A DNA stretch of 64,000 bases from Lithospermum erythrorhizon (taxonomy: Eukaryota > Streptophyta > Magnoliopsida > Boraginales > Boraginaceae), in the NCBI GenBank assembly GCA_019722365.1, contig JADFUC010001109.1:1-64000 (forward strand), read 5' to 3'. Position numbers and translations under genes: made by a program. The notes beneath the pieces are model-generated. The model did no database searches, was not told the DNA's origin, and worked only from the letters and a program-made list of their open reading frames with translations. This document shows, in pieces, positions 51,005 through 64,000 of this stretch (its first letter is position 1; each line of letters begins with the position of its first letter).

Positions 51005-54000
51005 CTTACAAAGGTTAAACTTCCTATCTCATCTGGTAATTTCTCCTAAAGTCCTCCAAATGGTATATCAACTAATTTCTTCTTAAAATAATTCTTCCTC
51101 CCTCGGACTTACTGCACCAATCATTATCGAATTTCTATTTCACTTTTTCAAGGCAACATTCAACAACTTAAGCAACTAAGAAACTTCATAATGACAATCA
51201 AACTCTAATATTCATTTTCATCCCAAAATTCCTTAACTACATTAATTCCCACTTTATCTACTAATGTGAGTACTACCACACTACAAATTTCACCACATTC
51301 ATTTTTTTCAATATTCGATACAAACATGTTCCAATACCTCTAGATGATCGAACTTTACACACAATAGTTTAATCGTCACGACATCTTTATGGGAAAATTC
51401 TTTTCCATTTCAACTTTATTTTCAATCCCTTTAGCATCCATCGAGATGGAATTTCCACATCAACCTTATTACTTAATAATTACATATTCTCTTCTTGTCT
51501 CTCATTTTCATACTCGACATCGGACAACAAGATTCATTAAACTTATTCTCATATTCACAAATGATCCATCCTTGTATGTCAACTAAATTATTTCTCACTC
51601 TACTCTAACACTTGGTTACAACTATCATAATTATCGCCAACATTCTTCCCCCAATTATTCCAAGTGCAAAAGGTTTAACTTTACACGTCTAAGGATCAAC
51701 AACCTTACACCCCAATCACACGATTACCCTTAAAATATACGTCACAAAATTTCCACTTCAACTTACCCTTAACACTCTAAAATTTACATAAATACGTCAA
51801 TCTTTTAACAACTCCAAATCCAACATTAGAGACTCCTTCCCAACATCTTTTGGCATATCTTTTCTCTCCAACAAAATTCCAACCTATCCATCCATATCTT
51901 AACGTCTCATTCCCATAGGTTTCGGCCTTGAGTTCACATCCTCTATAACAACCAAGATCCAGCAAAATATAAATTCTACTCAACTACCAAGGTTTCCATA
52001 AACATAATCATGTTACCAAGACTCTTTCTAATCCAACTTCAATTGTATATTCACCAAACTTACTAATCGCTTCAAACCTTAAATCAACTCGTAACAACGA
52101 ATACGATTCATCTCAATCTTCCCCTAAGGGTCCTCACACATAGCTAAACAAAAATCTTCTAGGTGGCATCCTCAACAGTCAACGGTCAACGAAAGGCGAG
52201 ACTGACTCCAAAAAGAAGACTAAATATCAACACCGACCATGTTGTAATCTAGACATTACAACCACACAGACACCACAAAAGATCAAACTAAGCCGATAAT
52301 TAAATTTCAGACCCACTCCGCTGCCCCCGAGGCTAGAATCGTCATCAACCTGAACACTAGAGTCACCAATCGATGAATATCAACATAAAAGACTTCATTT
52401 GATATTAATACTAATAAAAAAAATTGTCCATCGGGGTGAACCAACAACTCACCACACAATATTCATAATCAACATACATCAAAGCTTTTGAATAATACAA
52501 ATCCAACCATCATAACAACATAATCCCCAAATACATCATAAGAATAATATGGTCTATGATCGCTCAAAAGATAACACAAGTTTTGAAACTCGACAAGAGG
52601 AAATAATAGATTTAAGGATCGCTGAGGATATCCTAGCCAATCTCGAATCAGACCTAGGATTATACTCACACACTAAATTTGGGAGGCCACACGAACGCTT
52701 CCTCGCAACTACAAATTTCTCTAGGGGCCCTAAATAAAAGTAAAGGAAATTACCAATGAATATATGCATGAAATCTAAACATAACTAATCACACATATAT
52801 GCACATGTAAACATATAGTCTCAATAATGTAATAGAATCCATCTCTCAAATCATCATTAATACCCCGATAACATAATCATATCAGATAATCCAATGAATA
52901 AACTATCACACACACAGTCAATAACATCCAGAATATCACACAAACAACAATAACTCTACTGCGGCCTCCTATGAGAGTCTACTCCTTCTCATAGGAGAAA
53001 AGAAAACGACATCACTCGTTGCTTCTACTCCAGAGGACAAATCCATTTCTCGTTGCTTCTACTCCAGCAAACGAGAACAAAATAGTATAAAATCGCCACT
53101 CCATTAAGCTTCTACTCCAGCTGAAATAGGGAAAACAACTCAACCTCAAGTGAGAGTACCAATTTAATCGACGGCGCTCAACAACAATCTCACATCAACA
53201 ATCATCCCATCATCATATATCACAACTCTCGATATCACAACCGACCATATAACAATACTCAACATCGTAGTCTCAATATCACATATCATATATATAACTC
53301 ATCTTAGTAAACTATACAACTTACATATAGACAATATATACGAAAGGTTATGGCACGTGATATAAATACTCACCCCAAGCCACGCCAAATGTTCCAAACT
53401 TTTACCACTGGCACTACTCGATATCCACACCTAAAGAACATAATAATAACAATTACTTTTACTTTAGTAACTTTAAATAACAACCTCTACTAGATTTGTG
53501 AACTACTCTTGAACTTATGCAATTTCATCCCATTTTACGATATACTACTATACCCATATAAAATACCCATTTTAACTTTTGTCTATATCCAAACTATATT
53601 AGTTATATCAAGAATCTAAATTGAATAATATTATCCAAAATCTATTAAACTAGAACTAACATATGATTCTATAATTTAGTTTATGTATATTATAAATAAT
53701 CAATTTACTACTTACTTCAACAAGAATTTAATTAGATAATTTCAGAGTTCCTTATAACCAAATACATACTTATTTTTAAATCATTAAATATGAACTCTAA
53801 ATATCATAACGGATGAATTTAGCTTAATTAAAGTAACTATAAAACTAGTTGCTATATATAACCAACAAAATGATATAGTTATACCTTTTTCTTTGTTGAA
53901 ACTTGATGTAAACTTCAAGATTACGATTTGGGTTATATAATAACCACTCAATGGAAAGGTACTGGAAAGGGTGGAAAACTCACGGCCAAACATGGAGAAG

Positions 54001-54115
54001 AAAAGAAAAATTTGTGTCAGTTTGATTTATGAAATGGAAAAGGTTTATTAAATAGGTTACTTAACTTTAGCAAACTAAGCAAGAATGGTGCTACCTCTAA
54101 GTTAAAGAGATATGT
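51005..54115 (-). mobile_element. LTR-2 element, copy 3, inverted
   Basis: On the minus strand the LTR runs from about 54,115 to 52,243 and the interior from 52,242 to 51,005. The interior matches 46,985-47,570 (GAGTCTCTAATGTTG at about 51,832 reversed, GGATGGATCATTTG near 51,566 reversed). The LTR matches 13,380-14,000 and 46,580-46,800 (TTAGTATTAATATCAAATGAAGTC). Near 52,998-53,120 the phrase GCTTCTACTCCAG occurs three times. It is non-coding. Together with copy 2 it forms an inverted pair. Confidence 0.65.
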
Positions 54116-55552
54116 CAAGACGAGGCGTCGTTTTTCTTTTCAAATAGAGGAAAAATAAGTAGTACCTCTACCATACACTCGTCTGGCTCGAAATTGTTAA
54201 GTGTAGCTGAACACTCAATTAGCGAATAATCATAAAATTCGTGGCTTATTTCATATATAAAGTAAATTGGAGTTGTTATAGAGCGATTAGTTCCTGCTCG
54301 ATTATCCAGTTCGTTAAACCAGGATCGAAACTCACTCGGTTCGTAATTTGAACCGGTTCGAATCGTTACCCTCAATCGAATTTTGTTTTCGTTCGATTCG
54401 TTTCAATTCGATGGGATTTTAGAATCGAACCGATTTGCTTCTAAATCGATTCGATTTGATTCGTTTGCAGCTTTAATTCAAACTTAACACTTACAAATAA
54501 ATAAAGGATCAAGGGTAAAATAATACTTAAACTCCTAAAAACACTATTTGGGTGTAGATATAGGCGACTAAAGACTCCGATTTATGTGTTTAATCATTTT
54601 TTTAAGCACAATGTATAAGGGCACATGGTCATTTGGACTGTCTGAAAAGCACTAGTTCGGTGTGTTTATATTGCAACTCAGGACTGCGAGACATATATCC
54701 TGTAATGTTGCCATCGAGTCGGGTTCGAGTGGGTACCAAATAACTCGATCGGATAGACATTTTATCGAGTCGAATAATTACCTAATTGTTTCAGGTATCC
54801 ATCAATTTTACCATGTCCGATGTGATGTCGGGCTGTGATTGTGTATCAAATCGGTTAAGCAGGATCAATTTATACATAAAATTGTCTAAAAAGCTATAAA
54901 TTAATCGGTTAACTAATTTGAAAATTCGTAACTTGTCGTGGAAATAGAAGTAAAAGATTCGCTGGAACATAACAAGAAGCCACCATTTTAGACAACTAGT
55001 ATACCACTCGTGGACACGAATGTATCAAATGTAAAACCAAGTGTTAAGACACGATGTTAGTAGCACTTGGATCAACACGATAAGGCTGCCATAAATAAAC
55101 AATACTGAAAGTAAAAACACCACAAGATTCAGAACCCGCCGAAGTACAATGTAGTACTTGCGTCCTGGGCATTGTCTAAATAAGAATCCACTCAGATATG
55201 AGAATTACGTATAAGGTCTTATCTTCCCCAAACGCCTAATTTTACTCCTATCAAGATGTATAAGCCGAGGCTCCCCGATTTGCTACCTTTATCCTCCACA
55301 AACACATTACAACCCTAGTATGCTGGCTTCATCGATATTAAACAATAAAAACAAGAATGCCGTAATGTTGCTAACAACAGACACACTAAGGAGTTTTATG
55401 TAACAACTCCGCATATTCAAATTCTACAATAAAAGATAAACTCAAGCTCTTTTTCCTCCCAAAATAACGACACAATATGTTTTTCTGAAGTTCAGGCTGT
55501 GTCGGAGCCTTTATATACAGATGACACAAACAAGTTTGGCGGTGTAATAACT
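54116..55552. other. Unclassified region with TTCGATTCG-rich block
   Basis: 54,290-54,475 is rich in self-complementary TTCGATTCG/AACCGGTTCG words, a simple repeat seen in plant genomes, and weaker versions occur near 54,715-54,790. The rest is unremarkable AT-rich sequence with short ORFs and no domain. Confidence 0.4.
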
Positions 55553-56558
55553 TGTTAGAATCTAGTATGAATTTATTCGTGATAAACACCAATTCATACA
55601 TCCCGGATCCTCAAATTAATGTATATTAATCTAAACACAAAATATAAATGTATGAATACGAGAATCCTTACATTGCAACGGAAGCGAACGAACCCAAATC
55701 CTCACAATCAACCTCGCGTGAAAGCCCCTTCAAGATCCTCTCCAAAGCTTGTCAACACCGAAATAACGCCCTCTGGGGATCAAGACACACCAAAGAGGGA
55801 ACGAATCTAGTACTTGAACTTGCTAGACTTTGAAGATGAAAATGAAATTGGAAGAGAAAAACTCTTCCAATTCACTATGGAGGGGGGCGGCTTTCTTTAT
55901 GGGGGGCGAGGTCTTTTATGATTCTTTCATGAAAACCTAATCCCCTTTTTTAAATACCAAGTCTCTAATTCCATCTGCTAAGCTGAACTCAAGAAATCGC
56001 TTAACTCGTTAACTTAATTAGACCGTTAAGTGAGCTTCTAATTAAATAATGAAGTTACTAAGGGAGATGTTCTATTTTAATTAACTTAACAAAGCTCACC
56101 AAAATACTAACGAAACACCATCGAATAACTTATCAAGTTATTCATCAATTTCACTGCTTAATTGATTAAACTTGTAGTTTTTAACCACCGATGTTCATCA
56201 ACATATATTTGACAAATATATAAATATTGAGAGATACATTTCCCAATATACAAGTCTCAAGTGACTTCTATCATGAAATATTCCGATATTATCAGGCGCT
56301 AATTCCTTCTAAAACATATTAAGAAATAGTATAATAATAATAATCGACCAATTACTATTATAACAATTAATGAGTAAGATCTAAAGAATCGTCATAACCC
56401 TTAAATTATCACGGTAACTCACACTAGTAATATACAATTACTAAGGTGAACACTGCTCCTCGTAATCTCATTTAACCAAACCTGTAAATGACTGAGTTAC
56501 ACAACTGTCGCGAATCTTAAGACAATAAAAGCGGAATCAATTCTCATTGATTTCAACA
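55553..56558 (-). mobile_element. Solo copia-type LTR with intact target duplication
   Basis: On the plus strand it begins TGTTAGAATC and ends GATTTCAACA, about 1,006 bp. TAACT stands immediately before (55,548-55,552) and after (56,559-56,563), a perfect 5-bp target duplication. No internal domain is present, so it is a solo LTR left by LTR-LTR recombination. The family is shared with 50,063-51,004 and, more distantly, 28,857-29,827. Confidence 0.85.
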
Positions 56559-56563
56559 TAACT

Positions 56564-57267
56564 TTCATAAACAAACCCAATTATTTTGATACTTTCTTCT
56601 CCCATAACCAACCAAATCATAGCTTTACGTTTGTAAGACACTCCACATTACTATTACATTATGCGACCAAAATATCTCTTCAATTATTACCAAATTCAAA
56701 GAGCCTTGAAAATATATGCACAATATTCATTGTAGTAGCGAACCTGTAAACATTTCGCTACTGTTCAGTTTTACTTATAAACAAATTGCCAACCAATAAA
56801 ATACTAACATAATTGATTGTTTTAGTTACTAACCAATACTTTCTAAAGGTTGCTAAAGACTCGCAATCAAACATAATTGAAATGAATCATTTGATCCAAG
56901 ATCATTTTATAGCTTATAGTTAGAATCTAACAATAATATATAAACTTATATTGATCTCACCAAAAGTCAAATAATATTTCTCGAGTGTCGTAAGTCGTGA
57001 CTCGTGATGCTTGCTAACTGAAAAACTCAAAACTAAACTCAAAACCGAATGACCGAATCAATTATAATCAATCTCGAATAATCGAAAAATATTTAGTTCT
57101 TTGATAAATGCCTAAAGTTAAAAAATACTTAAATCAATCAGAACGATAACTTTACTCCTTACTCTATTTTATTTATTTATACGTATCATATATTAAATAA
57201 ATAATGCAATAAATAAATAAATGATAAATATTATTAATATGATCAATAAATATGATTACTAAAATAT
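56564..57267. other. AT-rich intergenic with short inverted repeat
   Basis: 56,731-56,760 forms a 9-bp stem (AGTAGCGAA / TTCGCTACT) around an 11-nt loop. Words such as GTTACTAAC and GTTGCTAAAG nearby loosely recall subterminal repeats of CACTA elements, but no ends are seen. No gene. Confidence 0.35.
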
Positions 57268-58124
57268 ATTATTAATTATTTTTATTTTTATGATTATTAT
57301 TATTATTAATTATTTTTATTTTATGATTATTATTATTATTATTATAGTTTTTATTATTATTATTACGGTTATTATTCTTAATATTCTTATTATTTTTATT
57401 TATTATTATTATTACTTTATTATTATTATTATTGATTTCATTATTAATATTTTTATTTATTTATTTATTATTATTATTCGTATTAGTATTATTATTATTT
57501 TTTATTACATTATTATTAATTTTTTTATTATTAATATTAATATTATTTGATTATTATTATAATTTTAAGTTTTTTATTATTTTATTATTATTATTTTATT
57601 ATTATTACTTTTTATTATTATTATTATTATTATCATTTATTATTATTATATTTATAATTATTAATATTTTAATTATTCTATTTTTAATATTATTATTATA
57701 TTTATTATTATTATTATATTTATTATTATTAATTTATCATTATTATTATTATTATTGTATTTAGTATTGTTAATTTATTATTATTATTATTATTATTTTT
57801 CTTCTTTCTTATTATTATTTTTATTATTCTTATTATTAATATTCTGCTAATTTATTTTTATTTTTGTTATTATTTTTATTATTATTATTTTTCTTTCTTA
57901 TTATTATATTTATTATTATTAATTTATTATTATTATTATTTTTATTATTCTTTTTATTAATATACTTATTACTTTATTTTTATTAATATTATTTATTAAT
58001 ATTATTATTGTCATTTTTCTTATTATGCTTATTTGCTTTTACTTATTTATTATTATTATTATTGTTATTATTTTTATTGTTCTTTTATTAATCTTATTAT
58101 TATTATTATCATTATTGTTATTAC

Positions 58125-58167
<43 letters not shown>
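57268..58167. repeat. ATT trinucleotide-rich microsatellite, about 900 bp
   Basis: Nearly the whole interval is TTA/ATT trinucleotides with TTT and TAA interruptions, ending in a cleaner run of about 15 units (58,123-58,167). It produces Ile- or Leu/Tyr-only ORFs that are not genes. Confidence 0.95.
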
Positions 58168-59594
58168 AGAATACACACAATAATGGAGGTTATAAAATGC
58201 CAATAAAATTACGGCGAGTAAGACAAGAATTTAGACTTTATCACTTCGATTATTTTAAGAGGAAAAAATAAGAGATAATTTTAACTTAAAATTTGTTAAA
58301 ATTTTGATAAAGACTTAAAATAATTCATTAACAAACAAACTAATAAATTAAACAATAGCTAATTAAGTTTTAAGCCGCTTAATAGATTTAACAAACACCC
58401 CTCAAAACACCCCAATTATAATGTCTCTATGAGTGATCCACAATAGGAGATATAAAAAAAATCAATTTTAGTAAACATTTATTATTAACTCGATAATTAT
58501 GATTAAAATAAAAATTCTGAACCATTTTTGAATAGAAATTTAAGCAAGAAACTATGGAACACCAAGTGAAAAACAAGAACACCACCATCCATCGATCAGC
58601 ATTCAGCACAAACAAGTACATCTACAATTTTTGCAGTTATGAGACCACTAGCAAACTATTACAATCAGTTATCGTGACATAATCAATGATTGTGCATCTT
58701 AATAATTATTAAATAAAAAAACTTAAAATTAATATCTTAAAAAATAATAACTAATTTTAATAGAAAAATTTAATTTAATTTAAAAATATTTTTGGTAACA
58801 ATTGTTAAACATATAGTAAAAGATCATGTGTCAAATTTGAAAACCACCATATATTAAAAATAACTTCCATTTAATTAGAGAACACATTTTACATGCCTAT
58901 TATACACGAGGCTCACCAAATAATTATGATCCTTAAGCTTTATATATAGTATATATAGATAATCGAAATATGACAAATGGTTGAAAAAATAAATTTTAAT
59001 TAAAATATTAAAATTCATTTTTGTTTGGATAAAAGGCACCGACCAACATATATGTTTTGGCTTAGAATCTGTTCATCACTTATGAATAAAATGGCTACAA
59101 TCGCTCATTGATGAACATAAATTGAACATTTTTAATACTCCTATTTCCGTTAAAATGGTTGTGAGCTATACGGACTAATTATATGTGCACAGTTTTATCT
59201 ATGCAAATTATATTATAATAAAATTATAATGAAAAGAAAATAATTATAAAAAAAACTAAAAGAAATAAAATAAAAGTCATAGAAAACAAAGGAGGAATTA
59301 AACAACTTTATTTTCTTCTACGATAATTATTAATAGACAGAGCAAGATTTTTAAGTAGTGAATTTACTTTAAATTATCACGTTGTATCTGCCATTTCTAC
59401 GAAGAATTACTACTTTTAAAAAAAAAAATCCATCAAGAAGATAAAATGAGAAATACATTAATTTAGCTTCACTTGTAATCACCAATAGAAAGACTTAGAC
59501 ATTTATATATGATATAGATTCTTATTCACTCTATTTTCCAACATCATAGTTCTCTTCAATACATTTATCTGCAATATCTCAATGACTTGAAATA
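58168..59594. other. THI1 downstream region, AT-rich intergenic
   Basis: No gene or repeat recognised. It presumably contains the THI1 3' UTR in its last few hundred bases. I looked for a thiamin pyrophosphate riboswitch fold in the 3' region and saw none; in plants that element belongs to THIC rather than THI1. Confidence 0.5.
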
Positions 59595-61232
<1,638 letters not shown>

Positions 61233-61304
61233 TCAAAGATTCTTGAAAAAACAAGCAAAGGAAGGAAATTGGTTGAGTATGTAGTACTGGAACTAAGGTC
61301 TCTC

Positions 61305-61310
61305 TTTATA
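61305..61310 (-). promoter_or_regulatory. THI1 TATA box
   Basis: The minus strand reads CATATAAAGAGAG, with TATAAA at 61,310-61,305. The spacing of about 90 nt to the start codon fits a plant leader of about 60 nt. Confidence 0.6.
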
Positions 61311-61401
61311 TGTAACAAATAGTGGACATGATCAAAAAATATCTGAAGAAAAGATCTGAAAAATGGGGTCAAATTGAGGTGGATCCAATATACACACACC
61401 C

Positions 61402-61584
61402 AAATAGTGTTTTATTGGTGAAATGACTATTTTACCTGAATTCCACATACAAATAGGGGCAAAATAGTCATTTCACCCCAAATTGTTTTGGGAGGTGAAA
61501 TATTCTTGCCCCCCTATTTGTAAGTGTAGTAGTTACAGAAATTATGCTCAGAAAATAGTCATTCAATACTAAAACACTATTAGG
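61402..61584. repeat. Inverted-repeat element upstream of THI1
   Basis: The outer arms, AATAGTGTTTTATTGGTG.. (61,404-61,435) and ..CTAAAACACTATT (61,552-61,583), are inverted copies. Inside, GGTGAAATGACTATTTT (61,417-61,433) is perfectly complementary to AAAATAGTCATTTCACC (61,461-61,477), and CAAATAGGGGCAA (61,450) pairs with TTGCCCCCCTATTTG (61,506) apart from two extra bases. It lies about 95 bp upstream of the TATA box and has the form of a MITE. Confidence 0.7.
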
Positions 61585-64000
61585 TAGCTATGTATATTGG
61601 ACATATTACACACCTTGATCATAATTTCCTGTATCAATATTTAAAAAAAAGATTTATACATTTTTTTTGGAGCTTTTATATCCTTATATTTAACATCTCT
61701 CAAACCAAATAGGAGGTAATGTCAAGAAATATCAAGAGATTTCATTGTGATCAGAAGCAATGTGTATGAAACAGTGGAAAAAGACTTTATGGCTTTCATT
61801 TTTCAGGTTGTTTATGACGATAGTAGTGCGTATAGCACTATGAACAATGATGCCATAATGCTGGGCTAAATCCACCTAAACCGATGGATTTTATGATATC
61901 AGTGGCAACGCAGTCCACCTTAGAAGATGTCTTAGTGTGGATGCATGTTCCTTGTTTTAAATGTGATATTATGAATTTTTCGATCCTTTTTTTTGCAAGT
62001 TACATTGGATAAATAATGATATATATATATATATATATATAGATAAAGTTGTCTTCAAAATTCTTTATTTTTTTGGGCAGATTTCAAAATCATGCTTGAG
62101 GTATAATTGTATTTTAGAGATAGAATTTTGACGGAAGAATATAATCTGAATCATAATATAGGAATACACATGCAAATATAATTATTTTATTAGGGACTTT
62201 ATTAAAATTATGGATTCTCTTGGCAGCCGTTATTAGTTTGATACAAAAATTGATACATTATTTTTATGGGGTCAATGAAAGTATTATGTTAACGATAATT
62301 TTGGGTTAAAAGATAAACAATATTGTATGATAAAAAATATATCCATGTAAAAGGTTGTAAAACTTTTAAAATTTTTTTGTTATTACAGGCAGCCAAATAT
62401 ATTTGTTTGTATTATATAATATCTTATAAAAATATGCTCGATGGAAGATTTTGAAATATAGGACAGATTTAAGTAAGTATTATCAATCTGATAAAAATCT
62501 ATGGTCGAAGTTGAAGAAGATGATATCAAAGTGATCTTGATATTCAAGTATTAATATATTTAATCTGATTCTGAAAAAATATAATTGTTATTGAATCGAT
62601 GTTGTATATAAATTAGGATGACAAGTTTGTTAATTTGAATATTAAAGTTAATCAGATTGATCTTTACTACTGGCAATTTATCAATTTTGGTATTGAAAAA
62701 ATCTCTTTAGATAGAGGTAATGAAGTATATATTGTCATGCAGTTATCCGATTTTGTTGGTGGGTTTTTAAGTGTGTGGTAACCGAAAAAAATTGAAGATT
62801 TTAGAAACGATGATTGGTATTTATAAATTTTGAATTTTGGTGGTTGATTTACCCGATAATTTTTGCTATTGAAAAAGAAAATCAATGAAACGTTTTAGAT
62901 ATGGAGGTGGTATATGATAGTGCTAAATAGGTTAGGTTTTCACGTAATTTTTGAAGCTGACTGAGCAGAAAATTAAAACGATCTTTAGGATGGATGTGAA
63001 ATTTAGTATATGAAATAAATTGAACAATTTTTAACACAATGGGATATAAAGCAGTATATTACAGTTCAGCGATTTTATTTTTATTTTTCACTTTTTATTT
63101 TTAATCTTTTGAAATATGAAACGAATGGTGGTCGATAGATAGAGAAGTTAGAATGTAATTAAATGTTAAATAAATAATAAATAAAATAAATACTTATTAT
63201 TAGAATCATAATTAAATATTAAATAAATGATACTCATAAGTCATGAAAAATTGTCTAATTTGTTTTTATTAGTTGTGATTTTTAAACTTTTGACATATAT
63301 TTTATTTGTATTGTATAATGCTTGATGGCCCATATCGATGAAAATACGTTTGAGTGCTGAATTGATATATTTTTAAATCGAATATTCTGAAGAATAAATA
63401 AATATATTTAAAATAATAAAATTGGTTGTCTGTGATAAAATGTCGATATGGTACGGATATGTTGTGCAATTCTGCGATACACAATATATCCTAATTATTG
63501 TGCGAGATTCATGACTCTGGCCAATGTTGTGTGTGTGTAAGTTACTATGATATATTCTGGGGGCAAATCAATGGCCATGCAATTTACTGTTTCAGTTATT
63601 GGATATGGTCGGACTCAAATGTTGAAGACCACTGCTACTGGTTGATTGGTGAGATGGAGTATCTATGCTTAAATCAGTGTGAGGATCGAAGTTAAGTTTT
63701 TAATTGATGTAAATTATGAGAGTTAATTGTATATATGGTATTAGTAAGTGTGATCAGTAATAATTTGGTGAAATAAATGGTGACAGCACTATTTAATTAC
63801 GCGAAAATGTGAGTATCTTTGGTTAATGTATGAATGTGTATATTCAAAACTAACTTTTGAATGAAAATGAGAAATTAATGTACTGATAACCAATGATTCG
63901 AGAGATAAATATTCTGATATTTGTCTTGAATTTTAAATGGGCAAATATCTTATCTTATATAAATAGAAAATGGCATTGACATATTGAACTTAGGCAATAT
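61585..64000. other. AT-rich region upstream of THI1
   Basis: No gene seen. It holds a short (AT)n run at about 62,018-62,041. ORFs at 62,667, 63,302 and 63,498 are below 75 codons and show no domain. Confidence 0.5.

Noticed and set aside
54350..54365. GGTTCGAATCG resembling a tRNA B box
   Set aside because: Part of the TTCGATTCG simple repeat; no A box or cloverleaf at a suitable distance.
51005..55552. A full copia element between the LTRs at 50,063 and 55,553
   Set aside because: The interval holds an inverted LTR-2 copy and no copia domains, and the right LTR has its own perfect target duplication, so it is a separate solo LTR.
57290..57764. Poly-Ile and Leu/Tyr ORFs of 86 and 110 codons
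   Set aside because: They are translations of the ATT microsatellite.

Overview
The window looks like nuclear DNA of a flowering plant, probably a dicot. It is AT-rich and dominated by decayed LTR retrotransposons. A few intron-containing or single-exon housekeeping genes lie between them: a plastid-targeted thiazole synthase THI1/THI4, an OST3/OST6 oligosaccharyltransferase subunit, an NTF2-type nuclear transport factor and a damaged or mis-assembled URM1. All four are on the minus strand. I cannot name the species.

Layout. 1-12,000: a copy of an unclassified LTR family ('LTR-1', starts TGTTGGAA) split by a Ty3/gypsy element with LTRs of 2.3-2.6 kb (1,921-11,186). The gypsy gag-pol is recognisable throughout (zinc knuckle, protease, RT with FIDD, RNase H, integrase, a C-terminal chromodomain-like motif) but riddled with frameshifts. 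12,200-16,910: an LTR of a second family ('LTR-2') interrupted by a minus-strand copy of the first element's LTR, with a local inversion and a long flanking duplication at the junctions. 17,453-18,970: an uninterrupted copy of LTR-1. 19,850-22,130: a LINE-type ORF1 remnant (DUF4283-like region plus CCHC knuckle) with no ORF2. 24,430-29,827: a decayed Ty1/copia element with a 3' LTR, then an LTR-2 fragment.

30,400-43,400 is the gene-bearing part: NTF2 (31,298-30,760), URM1 (35,378 to about 33,250) and OST3 (43,390-42,377). Between them are a GC-rich tandem duplication (36.8-37.4 kb), two adjacent elements with very long terminal inverted repeats (37.7-38.9 kb and 39.07-40.11 kb), the first carrying a G-rich minisatellite, and diverged tandem repeats.

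43,560-56,560 is a second retrotransposon cluster. TAT-like gypsy gag and RT/RNase H pieces are separated by an LTR-2 element, and an inverted LTR-2 copy follows, so the two LTR-2 copies form a large inverted pair around the TAT pieces and a copia-type LTR. A solo copia-type LTR with a perfect 5-bp target duplication lies at 55,553-56,558. A 900-bp ATT-rich microsatellite follows (57,268-58,167), then THI1 (61,217-59,595), whose single intron and upstream region each carry a hairpin-forming insertion.

The genes do not form a pathway; they are unrelated housekeeping functions (thiamin precursor synthesis in plastids, N-glycosylation in the ER, nuclear import, tRNA thiolation/urmylation). OST3 and THI1 read cleanly, whereas the repeats, and also URM1 and NTF2, show small indels. 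That contrast could be real decay or uneven assembly polishing; the sequence alone cannot decide.
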